From assembly GCA_004335635.1 (NCBI GenBank), contig QAXH01006588.1, positions 8,671 through 22,273 on the forward strand: a DNA stretch of 13,603 nucleotides, in the 5' to 3' direction. This stretch comes from Chloromonas sp. AAM2 (lineage: Eukaryota; Chlorophyta; Chlorophyceae; Chlamydomonadales; Chlamydomonadaceae). A program made the translations under genes and the position numbers. This document shows positions 1 to 7,735 of the stretch, one piece after another. The stretch's first letter is position 1; each line of letters starts with the position of its first letter. Under the pieces are notes generated by a model. The model did no database searches and had not been told where the DNA came from. It worked only from the letters and a program-made list of their open reading frames with translations.

Positions 1-85
1 GCGGCAGAGCCGTAACCCTGTGCATCAATACATGGCATACTCGGCAGCGGCAGAGCCGTAACCCTGTGCATCAATACATGGCAAA
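1..85. repeat. 46-bp tandem repeat, about 1.8 copies, cut by the window edge
   Basis: Copy one occupies 1-46 and copy two starts at 47. They are identical over the first 36 bases (47-82) and then diverge. The array probably continues to the left of the window. It looks like an intergenic or intronic minisatellite, and no coding frame runs through it convincingly. Confidence 0.85.
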
Positions 86-462
86 CTTGCCCGATGTGAC
101 ATAGTAGGAGTTTATGGTGCCTATCATGCTACACTTCACGGTGGAGGCATCACAGTCACGGGGAGCGTTGTGAAAGGCTGGACACGGAACAGCAGACGTG
201 CCTTGTGCATGCACGACCATGTGCCATGCACACTCAACCGCATACCACATGGCATCGAACATGCATGGGCTGCGAGCAAACGTGCATTTGTGCATACGGA
301 CTTGCGGCTGGTTAAGCACCAAACATGCTGACTTGGTCAAGGAGGCTAACTTGAGGTTTCACATGTGCATATGAGTAAACAGGCATGATAACATGTCTGC
401 ATGGTAAAGAGCATGCGCTACCAGACTTGACTCGCTGACACCAAGGGGTATGAGTGGCTCAC
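86..462. other. Non-coding stretch, no gene seen
   Basis: Rich in CATG/GCATGC-type words. The 89-residue minus-strand open frame at 71-340 has no conserved-looking segment and no coding codon bias. If the minus-strand exon at 463-596 is real, this stretch is probably its downstream intron or 3' flank. Confidence 0.4.
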
Positions 463-596
463 CAGCACCAGGTGGCTGGGGAAGCTCCTGGAGATGAGGT
501 CGTACACCTCACCCATGTCGCCCCGCCCGCCCTCAAAGGCACCTAACACGAAGCTGCGGTGGTCGGCATCCGTCATCATCTCCACTGTGAAGGCAC
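463..596 (-). CDS. Internal exon of an unrecognised minus-strand protein gene
   Basis: Read on the minus strand, an acceptor (pyrimidine-rich, ending TTTCAG) precedes base 596 and a good donor (GTGAGC) follows base 463. The 134-nt exon gives two bases plus 44 codons. It reads A-F-T-V-E-M-M-T-D-A-D-H-R-S-F-V-L at the start and has Y-D-L-I-S-R-S-F-P near the end. About 38 of 44 third positions are G or C, which is strongly coding-like and matches the bias of the confirmed FMO exons at the other end of the window. I do not recognise the family, and no motif allows a function to be named. The exon enters in phase 1 and leaves in phase 0. Its neighbours are uncertain: the candidate exon at 1263-1322 has the right phase to precede it, and no following exon is evident to the left. 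It could also be a relic exon, since its 5' end has a duplicate at 665-699. Confidence 0.5.
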
Positions 597-703
597 CTGA
601 AACACGTGAGGCACGTGCCACATGGGAAACGAACGAGTTTGAGTTGAACCTGTTGCATCAGGTAGTCGGCATCCGGCATCATCTCAACCGTGAAGGCACC
701 TGA
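562..703. repeat. Pair of 39-bp direct repeats (562-600 and 665-703)
   Basis: The two 39-bp copies lie 103 bp apart and differ at three positions. On the minus strand each holds a CAG splice acceptor followed by the same first codons (A-F-T-V-E-M-M). The left copy is part of the exon at 463-596. The right copy sits in what should be the intron before it, next to a 14-bp tandem array, and looks like a duplicated exon start. Confidence 0.85.
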
Positions 704-754
704 GCCATGTGACCTGAGCCATGCGACCTGAGCCATGTGACCTGAGCCATGTGA
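699..754. repeat. 14-bp tandem repeat, 4 copies
   Basis: The unit CCTGAGCCATGTGA occurs four times at 699-712, 713-726, 727-740 and 741-754, with one base change in the second copy. On the minus strand each unit ends in a CAG-G that could act as a splice acceptor. Confidence 0.9.
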
Positions 755-1262
755 TGCATGAGGGCACGTGTCGGACGGGCACCACGCCAAGGGGTTAAAG
801 GTGAACATGTTCAATGGGTGTCGGAACGTCTTCCCGCCGTACACCCATGCCCCCGCCCATCCCACGCCACCACCCACTGTACCGCTCCCGAAGCCCCAAT
901 CCCGGTGCCCATGATGGGCTTTCATCAGTATTCAACAACTCTCCAGTATGAAAATACGAATATTGTTGAATCACGCAGGGCATTTAGGCTGCCAATGAGG
1001 GGTTATGACATGAGGGTGTGTAGACACAGAAGGCACGTGTCATATGAAAAATACTTGTTGTTGAGGTTGACCGCCAGTGCTGCATCAGTGGTGCAGCTGA
1101 TGAAGTTTTCGAATATTCAAACAATGAGTTTGATCTTGTGAACGTCCAATATGGGATCATATCACGGCATCGGTTCCATCCATCCATGCGCATATTCATG
1201 CCCCCCTCCCACCACACAATGCCTGTTGCTCAATCCACGCAGTCTCCACTCCCGCCACCCAC

Positions 1263-1322
1263 CCGGTCTTGGCCCCAGTTCCCATGCGGGCAGCTGCCCT
1301 GCCTCAGCATCCGCCTCCAGGG
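1263..1322 (-). CDS. Possible short exon, minus strand, unrecognised
   Basis: On the minus strand an acceptor (TTTCTAG) precedes base 1322 and a donor (GTGGGT) follows base 1263. The 60-nt segment encodes L-E-A-D-A-E-A-G-Q-L-P-A-W-E-L-G-P-R-P. About 60-65% of third positions are G or C, a weaker bias than at 463-596. It ends with one base of a codon, which is what the exon at 463-596 needs; the join would read P-R-P-G-A-F-T-V and leave a 666-nt intron. The phase match is one chance in three, so this is suggestive only. No domain is recognised. Confidence 0.25.
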
Positions 1323-1653
1323 CTAGAAACGTGTGCCTAACAGACACACACGTGCAAGTTGGTTGGTTAATTAGTTCAAATCACATACACAGCTGAGAGG
1401 CACTGGTTGCTGTTTGCTGTTCCTACCAATTTCAACAAACAAGCAACAACAGCAAGCGTGCAGTGCCAGGCAAAACGACGCGTGTCGTGCTCAAAAGTGC
1501 ACATACCAACCATGCCAGTTTGGGACACGACCGTGCCGTATCAGTCGCATAGCCTCACCTGCATTCTTTGCTGTGAAACCACGGTAGCGTGGGCACGTCC
1601 TCCAAGGTATGGATGCCTAAGCACCCCATGTGCCACCATCTGCAATACGTGGC
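1323..1653. other. Non-coding stretch, no gene seen
   Basis: A 148-residue plus-strand frame begins at 1407, but its codon use is unbiased and its later part is only a translation of the 15-bp satellite. No splice-bounded exon stands out on either strand. Confidence 0.35.
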
Positions 1654-1706
1654 ATCACATCACACCACATCACATCACACCACATCACATCACACCACAT
1701 CACATG
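1654..1706. repeat. 15-bp tandem repeat, about 3.5 copies
   Basis: The unit ATCACATCACACCAC is repeated at 1654-1668, 1669-1683 and 1684-1698, with a partial copy to 1706. An (AC)n run follows directly. It is a simple satellite with no coding meaning. Confidence 0.9.
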
Positions 1707-1820
1707 GCACACACACACCAAGCGCATGCCATGTTCGGCCGCCTATCAGACAAATATGTTGTCCATCCCTCAGACATCCAGGTGAACCATAGCAATTTGC
1801 AACGTATGATTTATATACCT

Positions 1821-1903
1821 GGGTGGACGCTGGGTGGACGCCATGATGTATGATACCACGGAATGATGCCACGGAATGATGCCACGGAATGATACCACGG
1901 AAT
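1821..1903. repeat. Two adjacent tandem repeats: 11 bp x2 and 13 bp x4
   Basis: GGGTGGACGC appears twice in a row at 1821-1841. Then a 13-bp unit (GATACCACGGAAT or GATGCCACGGAAT) is repeated four times at 1852-1864, 1865-1877, 1878-1890 and 1891-1903. The copies alternate A-G-G-A at the fourth base. An AT-rich stretch follows. Confidence 0.9.
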
Positions 1904-2035
1904 TATCATATTATATTATGCATGATCATGGCATTATCACTTACTGAAGCTTACATTGGGGTGATTCAAATGTCTTCTGCTTGTACGCAAAACATTTGTT
2001 GAAAAATGCAAGCAGGAGCAGCACCTCCCTGCCTG

Positions 2036-2176
2036 CGCTCCTGCTCTTGCCCTCGCTCTCCCCTGGGAGCACCTCCCAAACAGTAAGCCACCCCCTGCCC
2101 GCCGTCCTGCTATTGCCTCTGCTTTGGCTCTTGCTCTTGCTCTTGCCCCCGCTCTGCCCCCGCTCTTGCTCTTCCT
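2036..2176. repeat. Pyrimidine-rich low-complexity tract with GCTCTT hexamers
   Basis: The plus strand is strongly C/T-rich, built of imperfect GCTCTTGCTCTTGCC-type units. The opposite strand is G/A-rich and translates to a Lys/Ser/Gly/Arg run. This is simple-sequence drift rather than a gene, and such tracts can form non-B DNA. A long C/T run may also feed nearby plus-strand splice acceptors. Confidence 0.6.
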
Positions 2177-2283
2177 GGGGTGAACCTACCGGTGGCACTG
2201 ATCGCACGCCAGGGGCCGAGACCCCCAGTCCACGGAGCCCTGTAACGGCTCAGCCCCGCCAATAGTAGGCAACTGCAGCCTGC

Positions 2284-2691
2284 TTGTTGGATGGCCGCTC
2301 ATATGCTCAGGCGTCACATGTGCGGCACATGGCCGAAAGAACTCGCAGCTTCCACAAACGGGGCACGGTCGGGGGAAAGCCTGCGATGAAGCATGGGGCA
2401 GGCAGAGATTTTCACCGGGTTGTGTCCTTGTACAGAGACATGGCAGACAGAGATATCAACCCCTTCATGACTGTCACCCTTGACGCCCTCACCTTCCTCA
2501 CCTACTACTTGGAAGAACCGACAGCGGTGGACATACCGGTGGACAAGCCCAGCCCATACCAAGGTCTACGCTGCTATGAGGCTGGCGGCGTCAGTGTTGG
2601 GATTTGCATGCTGAGCAACAGGTCCAACCTACCGTACATGGACAGCCAAGCCCTAACCCTTTGTTGCCCTACCTCGCCCTTTTCCTTGTAG
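2284..2691 (+). CDS. Unrecognised open frame or exon with coding-like codon use
   Basis: The frame runs 135 codons to a TAG at 2689. The ATG at 2329 is an alternative to the upstream non-ATG start. The segment from about 2434 to 2557 has roughly three quarters G/C third positions and reads D-M-A-D-R-D-I-N-P-F, then D-A-L-T-F-L-T-Y-Y-L-E-E-P. A pyrimidine-rich acceptor ending TACAG sits just before 2434, so this part may be an exon rather than a single-exon gene. The pattern V-S-L-Y-R-D-M-A-D-R-D-I-N-P faintly resembles one pentatricopeptide (PPR) unit, but a single unit is not enough to name it. A minus-strand candidate exon overlaps the last residues at 2673-2766. It may be a gene remnant. 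Confidence is low. Confidence 0.27.
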   Translation: MLDGRSYAQASHVRHMAERTRSFHKRGTVGGKPAMKHGAGRDFHRVVSLYRDMADRDINPFMTVTLDALTFLTYYLEEPTAVDIPVDKPSPYQGLRCYEAGGVSVGICMLSNRSNLPYMDSQALTLCCPTSPFSL

Positions 2692-2766
2692 TAGTTTAGC
2701 ACGGCTTGGGCGCACCGCTGTGCCCTGAGAAAGGCAGCTGGGAGGAAGCTGGTCACCAGCCAGGGC
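2673..2766 (-). CDS. Candidate minus-strand exon, unrecognised
   Basis: On the minus strand an acceptor (CTTCACAG) precedes base 2766 and a donor (GTAGGG) follows base 2673. The 94-nt segment is one base plus 31 codons, starting P-W-L-V-T-S-F-L-P-A-A-F and ending L-N-Y-Y-K-E-K-G-E. About 24 of 31 third positions are G or C. The peptide looks like an amphipathic helix, but I recognise no family. It faces the plus-strand frame ending at 2691 and overlaps it by about 19 bases, so the two cannot both be ordinary intact genes. Confidence 0.3.
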
Positions 2767-3940
2767 CTGTGAAGATCACATGCACCACATGAAAAAATGA
2801 TGTCAGTATGTCTCCATGTCAGCAGAACCCAGGCAACACACTTCACACCCACGCAACAGCCCCAGCAGCTTCTCATGTCAACCCATGTGGCAGTCAGTAT
2901 TATTAATGAGTGCTCTATCAGGGCAGTGGGGCTCAGGTTGCCTGCAGTGCTGCTGTGGGGGTGTGCCACAGCGGCCTTGCACACTGCAGGGTGCACAGCC
3001 AGCCACTCTGCCTATGGTGGCTGTCCGAGTTCTTTGGATGGAGCCACTGTAGTACGTCTCTCTCTCCAGAGAGATGTATATAACCAGTTAAGGCCAGAAG
3101 GGTAAAATTCGCAGACCTTCCCCACACTGGTTAATGAATGGTCTACCAGTCTTGGTATGAGAGTGACACAGTGCTTTGTATGTGTGTAATGATACGCCCT
3201 GCTTTGTCACACTCGACAACTGTGAGAACAGGATGATGCACACACTCAATCCTGGGAGGATGCCACAGTGCTCGAAGAGTGCCCCACTTTGCATATGATT
3301 GTCCCATGCAGCTAGGCTGTGTGGTGCATGCCTTGCCCCAGATAGCACAGCCTTAATCCCATGCTAACACCAGCCTCGATAATCCCATTGGACTCACGCA
3401 GAAATGCGCTTATTGTTGCTGCGTAGTTGCTGCGGTGCATCAGGGTTCGTAGACCCGGGCAACCGTCTGCGTGTCACTGGCTGTGCATCTGCGCCTGTAC
3501 TGGCATGCGTTTGTTGTTGGTTAGGCGGTTTTGACGGTTGTGGCTGTTGCCTGGTAGCTAGACTGATGCTGGCTAACAGCAAAGGAAACTGTGGCTGAGA
3601 GCGGCATATCGATGCCATCGATGCCAGATGTGCAGCCCATCCTTGGTTGGGTGGCAAGGGTTGGCTGCCTAAGTGGAACTGGAACGAGGGTGAAGGGCAC
3701 TCTGCAGTGCAGTGAGCACGTGGGTCCATTAGTTCGTGTCACATGGTGCGTGGTCAGACGCGAACAACTCCAGGCATGCCTGCCAGCGTGCTCAACGCGC
3801 TCAAAGTAAAGCGAGAGACGCTGTGTCCATGTCAATGTTCATGCCAGGGATGCATGCAGGTCTACTCAGCCCTTGATGGCTGCATGAGCTGCGTGTACAG
3901 AGAAAGCCCGTGCCCACACCCATGCTCATGCCAGGGTCAA
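2767..3940. other. Gene-poor stretch, nothing supported
   Basis: Several open frames of 60-110 codons occur on both strands, but none shows third-position bias, paired splice sites or a recognisable motif. The minus-strand frame at 3394-3729 is rich in Gln, Pro and Ser and could be linker-like or chance. Two diverged copies of a CATG-rich segment (near 3828-3850 and 3918-3938) are visible. Confidence 0.4.
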
Positions 3941-3988
3941 ACACAAGGTTGAACACAAGGTTGAGGACAAGGTTGAGCACAAGGTTCA
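3941..3988. repeat. 12-bp tandem repeat, 4 copies
   Basis: The unit ACACAAGGTTGA is repeated at 3941-3952, 3953-3964, 3965-3976 and 3977-3988, with small changes. Because 12 is a multiple of three, the minus strand translates to an N-L-V-L/F repeat, which should not be taken as a protein feature. Confidence 0.9.
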
Positions 3989-5165
3989 ACACATCCCACG
4001 CCCATGCCCAGGGTGCTTAAAAGTCTGCTGAGCCAGGCACAATCAGGAAAAACAAGACAGGAGGGACAATCAGGCCAAGGACACCAGAGCGCTCAAGGTG
4101 GACATGGTTCTGGCTAGCATAGGTATTGTTTCTGCTCTGCTCAAAGGTATCCCAGTCCAGTGACGTGACATCTGAGCACCATGCCGCTTGTAATCATGCT
4201 GGGTGATACTGGTGGCGAAGACAGTGTGTTGCTGCACAAACGTAGCAGTGCAATCAAAGCATGGCGCATGGGTTGCCCAGAAGCAAAAGGGAAGGTAGCA
4301 GACTTACAGATGTTTCATGTGCAACGTTGCATGCTTGCTGCTGATCAGCAAAAATGTCTGAAGTGTTACGCTAGGGTTGGCCTACACCGCTGCCTCATCT
4401 GACGGCAGCAACCCGCACGCACCAACATCGGGCGCATCCGCCACTCCACCATGCCAGTCGACCAAGAGGGCTAGCGCCTTCTGCCGGCTAACTTTAAACC
4501 GGCAGTTGCCGCCCGCCATGGCCCACCAGCTGGAAAGCGGTGTGGAGTTTGAGCGCTTTGAGCACGAGGAGATAAGAGCTTCAACCTGAGGGATCTATGC
4601 ACCGTCGTTGATGGCACACTTCGTTTGACCGGCAGATTTTGGTTGACCCCCTAGCACATGTCACCGCATGATTATGTTACGGCCCACGTTCTTTGCTTTC
4701 TTGCTCAGGGTGGGCCAGGGCGGTGCACACCCCTTGGGCATACATACACCAATACATACACACGTTCCAGAGGCCACGGATCACACAAGGTGTAAACATA
4801 GTAGCTGTGTCACGGCACACTGACGATGCTGTAAGACCTGTTCCTTTTGAGTTCAACGATGGCGCTGGCACCTAGCCGGGTCCCAGAACTGGCAAACATC
4901 TTTGTTTTACAAGGTGCTGTGTCACAATGCTTGCACCTCCCTCCAAGCGCTGGGTGAGCTGAGGCTCACAGTTCTAAATCTGCACCTACGTAGTCAAGCA
5001 ACAGTTTAAAGCATTCAGTGAAGGTAGGCAGTGGTATTCAGTGACAAGTCTGTGTAAGTGGGAATCCAGACATCCCTCTGCTCCATGTACAGCATGCCCA
5101 TCGTGCTGTCCCTATCTCCGGCGCTCAAGTTTGGACAGCTTCATCTTCACACGCGCATGGGATTT
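3989..5165. other. Gene-poor stretch, nothing supported
   Basis: No splice-bounded exon or recognisable protein stands out. A plus-strand frame at 4377-4589 ends with a short acidic peptide of no known family. I found no RNA gene or long repeat. Confidence 0.4.
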
Positions 5166-5235
5166 GCATGCCCAGCAAGCTTCAGATGCTGTCTTTGCTT
5201 CAGCTGTTCCCAATTAATACATGGGCAACATACGA
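5166..5235 (+). repeat. Dispersed repeat, copy A
   Basis: The segment from TGCATGCCCAGCAAGC to about ATACATGGGCAACA resembles 7647-7735 in the same orientation. The best block keeps TTTGCTTCAGC, then 12 variable bases, then ATACATG, two bases, and CAACA, at the same spacing. It is probably an old interspersed element, and its ends are not resolvable by eye. Confidence 0.4.
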
Positions 5236-5751
5236 GTGATTCACAGCATGTTCGCTGGGCACAGACAAGGCTCGTGCTAATGCATGGCATGGCCGGACTA
5301 GGCGCATGCAGCCCATGCTGCACACGCCACTGTCTCTTCCGACCGTATACACCACTGTCCGCCTTCTGGACGACGGAGTGGTTCAGTGTTGAGTGTCATT
5401 TGATCGTCATAGTTTGAAGTCTGATGATCAGGTGCTCTTGAAGCGCTGATGATGATACATTGCAGCTCAACATCTGCTTGTGGCACGAATCTTGCAACAA
5501 TGCCCCTTGTGCCTACAGTGGCATGCCCATTTTCTGATCTTGTTCCTTCTTCCGTTGATGCCATGTGCTTGCATCGTCTCTTGTGAATTCACGTAAACAA
5601 CAGGAGACTTGCGGCCAGGTGCGTATACATGTTGCCAGATGCTGCATGATAGTCAAATTGACTACCTTGAAGGTAGTGGATGCTTGCTTTAACACGTGAT
5701 GTCAGAAGGTGCCAGGGTTGCAAGGCAAACCTTGCTGGTGCATTTGTTGAG
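5236..5751. other. Stretch without a recognisable gene
   Basis: Open frames here (such as 5058-5417 plus and 5298-5564 minus) lack coding bias and motifs. Two small stem-loop-prone words occur just before the long hairpin: a 7-bp inverted pair in ACTACCTTGAAGGTAGT near 5661-5677, and a 6-bp pair in GCAAGGCAAACCTTGC near 5720-5735. Confidence 0.4.
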
Positions 5752-5789
5752 GAGGCAAAGGTCACAATGTCTGTTGTGACCTTTGCCTC
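5752..5789. repeat. Perfect 16-bp inverted repeat with a 6-nt loop
   Basis: The left arm GAGGCAAAGGTCACAA (5752-5767) is the exact reverse complement of the right arm (5774-5789), with a TGTCTG loop. No flanking gene end justifies calling it a terminator. It could be the relic of a palindromic mobile element, a recombination hotspot, or a small-RNA precursor if transcribed. Confidence 0.9.
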
Positions 5790-5810
5790 TGTGCCGTTGC
5801 CAGACACAAT

Positions 5811-5830
5811 GTGACTGAAAGTGACTGAAA
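5811..5830. repeat. 10-bp direct tandem pair
   Basis: GTGACTGAAA occurs twice in succession, 21 bases after the hairpin. Nearby, AGCTGATCT is also repeated twice at about 5926-5945. Confidence 0.8.
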
Positions 5831-6052
5831 ACAGACTGCTTCAAGCAATCATCTATTTATTCCGCAGTCAAGTCAATGTCCCATGCTACCAGCCCACCTG
5901 TTTGATTTTCTTATCAGCCTGACAGCTGATCTATTCAGCTGATCTGTTGATATTGAATTCGCCGAATACTTCTGTAACTATGTGCCACCAGCACCACCAC
6001 AACTACGCAGCTGGGCCACATGGACTCGGCAGTCAGCAGCTACGATGATTAA

Positions 6053-7278
6053 CATGTCAAGAGAGCGCTGCAGCAGCACATGGATGAGCAGCAGGAAGAG
6101 GCTGCTGCCTTGCGCAGGGCTGACCACGATGCAGAGGCTGAGTCAATTTTGCGGCAGCTTTTGCAATTTCAGCGGCGTGCACTCGGACCGGAGCACCCTG
6201 ACATCATGCAACTCAGGCGTGCGCATGCTGGGAATGAACAGATGCACCGAGGCAAACACAGTGCTCGAGGAGGTGGTGCTGTTGAGGCAGCGTGTGCTTG
6301 AACATGAGCACCCAGACACGCTGGAGGCTGTCAGGTTACTGGGTGATTTGATGCAGATTATGGGCCGGCATGAAGAAGCTGAGCCCATGCTACTAGCTTG
6401 GGACTGGAAAGCGACTGTACTTTGCAAGCAACGGCTGACTTCCTGCAGAGTCAGGAAAGGTATGCAGAGGCAGAGCCCATGTACCAAACTGCAGTTGGCA
6501 TTAGCCGGTGCATGTTGGGCGAACAGCACTCCAGATCCATCATCTACATGGCAGGGCCACTTGCCTTGAGTTAGTGGCAGACACTCAGCGGCCGAGCCCA
6601 TGCTCCGCAGTGCAGTGAAGGGGGCGCATGCTTGGCGAGCAACATGCATCAACTATTAATTGCATGGCCAGACATGCCAGTCTCTCTCTGAGCTGGGTAG
6701 GCATGCGGAGGCTGAGGTCATGCACAGGCTTGCCATGCAGCGCAGCCAGGAAATATATGCATGGCGCAGAAGGCTTTGCACGGATGAGTTTCCATGGATG
6801 GGTGAGTGGCACTCGCCCACGCCCGTGACAACAACAGCGAACAATGTCCTCCGGGGGGCGAAGAGGACGAACAGAGGGCGCTGGTGTCGATATGTAGCCA
6901 CAGGGTTGACAGGTCACACAGATGTTATTCTCACTCTGACGTCATTCAGATTGGCAAGGCCAACACGCAACTGTCCAGTGCGCGTTGCAAGTCACAATAG
7001 ATGCTTGATGAAAGTGCAACCATTAGTATCTCTCACGCAGAAGTGGTTGCACGCAATCAGGCGACTGCTCCCTCACACATCTTGCTACCTTACACTTGAA
7101 GTGCCTTCTACTCCAACTTAAGCTGGATTGCGCATTTCTTGAGAGAGTTGATTGTCAACTTGCAGCAACCCTGGGCCCACGCCACCCCCTGGCGACTGAA
7201 TGGATGCAGAGGTTGGCCATGGGGATGTTGGCTACTGCTGAGCGCCTAGCTGGTTGGTCCTGCGGTACCGTGGGTTGA
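6053..7278 (+). pseudogene. Decayed kinesin-light-chain-type TPR repeat gene
   Basis: Six segments match the 42-residue TPR pattern found in kinesin light chain and nephrocystin-3-like proteins (L-G-x-x-H-P-D-T, then G-R-x-x-E-A-E). They are: 6053-6205 (R-R-A-L-G-P-E-H-P-D-I), 6234-6390 (H-E-H-P-D-T-L, G-R-H-E-E-A-E-P-M), 6395-6571 (E-R-Y-A-E-A-E-P-M-Y, M-L-G-E-Q-H-S), 6591-6627 (A-E-P-M-L-R-S-A-V), 6628-6690 (M-L-G-E-Q-H-A-S-T), and 6693-6762 (E-L-G-R-H-A-E-A-E-V-M). A fainter L-G-P-R-H-P-L-A-T lies near 7168-7194. Each segment is in a different frame from the previous one, and in-frame stops occur (6572). The gaps are only a few bases, and the repeat period is short by about 10-11 nt at two junctions (6194 to 6309, 6527 to 6643) and by 34 nt over two periods (6309 to 6527), so introns cannot explain the shifts. 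Intact TPR arrays of this kind bind proteins. This copy cannot make one. Sequencing indels are the only alternative, and the clean FMO exons argue against them. Confidence 0.7.
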
Positions 7279-7321
7279 ACCATGATAAGCTATGTAATGA
7301 TGATGATGAGAGGTTGGCCAC

Positions 7322-7429
7322 ATGCAGCCCAAGGCCGACAAGTGCAACAAGATGAGCAAGGAAGCCAAAGCACTGTGCCGCTGCATCAAGCAGTTGCAGA
7401 ACAAGGAACAGTGTCCAGTCTGGGACTAA
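7322..7429 (+). CDS. Short open frame or terminal exon, unrecognised, after the TPR relic
   Basis: From ATG at 7322 (or from an acceptor CATGCAG ending at 7327) the frame runs to TAA at 7427. It encodes 35 residues, Lys-, Glu- and Cys-rich, including K-A-D-K-C-N-K-M-S-K-E and ending C-P-V-W-D. About 29 of 35 third positions are G or C, in sharp contrast with the flanks. It begins about 45 bases after the last TPR-bearing frame and may be the former C-terminal end of that gene. It is also possibly a chance run. No family is recognised. Confidence 0.27.
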   Translation: MQPKADKCNKMSKEAKALCRCIKQLQNKEQCPVWD

Positions 7430-7646
7430 ATAGCAACATCAACAGGTGTCAGGAAAAAGATGTTTGCCAGTGTTGTACGTTATCGTTGTGGCGAGCAAGT
7501 GTCAGCCTTGGACTCCTCTACACGGTGGGCGAAGTGTGTACCAAGTTAGCGGTCTGTTCCTTATGCGCAGGCCGTATGCTGCCACCATGTGCTGCATGAC
7601 ATGCCTTGTCAACCCATGCCTGCTGTGGCAGGCACCTTGCTTCCAT
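7430..7646. other. Short stretch without a supported gene
   Basis: Continuation downstream of the TPR relic. Open frames of 60-105 codons here show no motif or coding bias. Confidence 0.35.
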
Positions 7647-7735
7647 GCATGCCAACAAACCTGAGATGCTGCCCTTGCTCCAGCACTTCCTAGCACTTCC
7701 TTTGCTTCAGCATTTTCTGGTTGATACATGAACAA
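7647..7735 (+). repeat. Dispersed repeat, copy B
   Basis: It resembles 5166-5235 in the same orientation. This copy is longer because CAGCACTTCCTAGCACTTCC contains an internal duplication of AGCACTTCCT. The two copies flank the TPR relic as diverged direct repeats. No terminal repeats or target-site duplication could be identified. Confidence 0.4.

Noticed and set aside
699..754. Tandem arrays as a possible CRISPR
   Set aside because: Units are contiguous without unique spacers, and the DNA is eukaryotic with introns.
780..925. Minus-strand open frame with V-Y-G-G-K-T-F-R-H-P as a possible exon before 463-596
   Set aside because: Third-position bias is modest, and every donor I could find leaves two bases of a codon. 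The exon at 463-596 needs one, so the two cannot be joined directly.
1407..1853. 148-codon plus-strand frame
   Set aside because: Its middle is the 15-bp satellite in translation, and there is no coding bias elsewhere.
1941..2207. Minus-strand Lys/Ser/Gly/Arg-rich frame
   Set aside because: It arises from the pyrimidine-rich low-complexity tract.
3394..3729. Minus-strand Gln/Pro/Ser-rich frame, considered as a retrotransposon gag-like linker
   Set aside because: There is no zinc knuckle, protease or other polyprotein motif and no terminal repeats nearby.
4580..4652. F-N-L-R-D-L peptide resembling a dynein heavy-chain motif
   Set aside because: Only six residues match, and the expected flanking residues are absent.
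6143..6652. 169-codon minus-strand frame
   Set aside because: It is antisense to the TPR segments, whose plus-strand motifs are clear.
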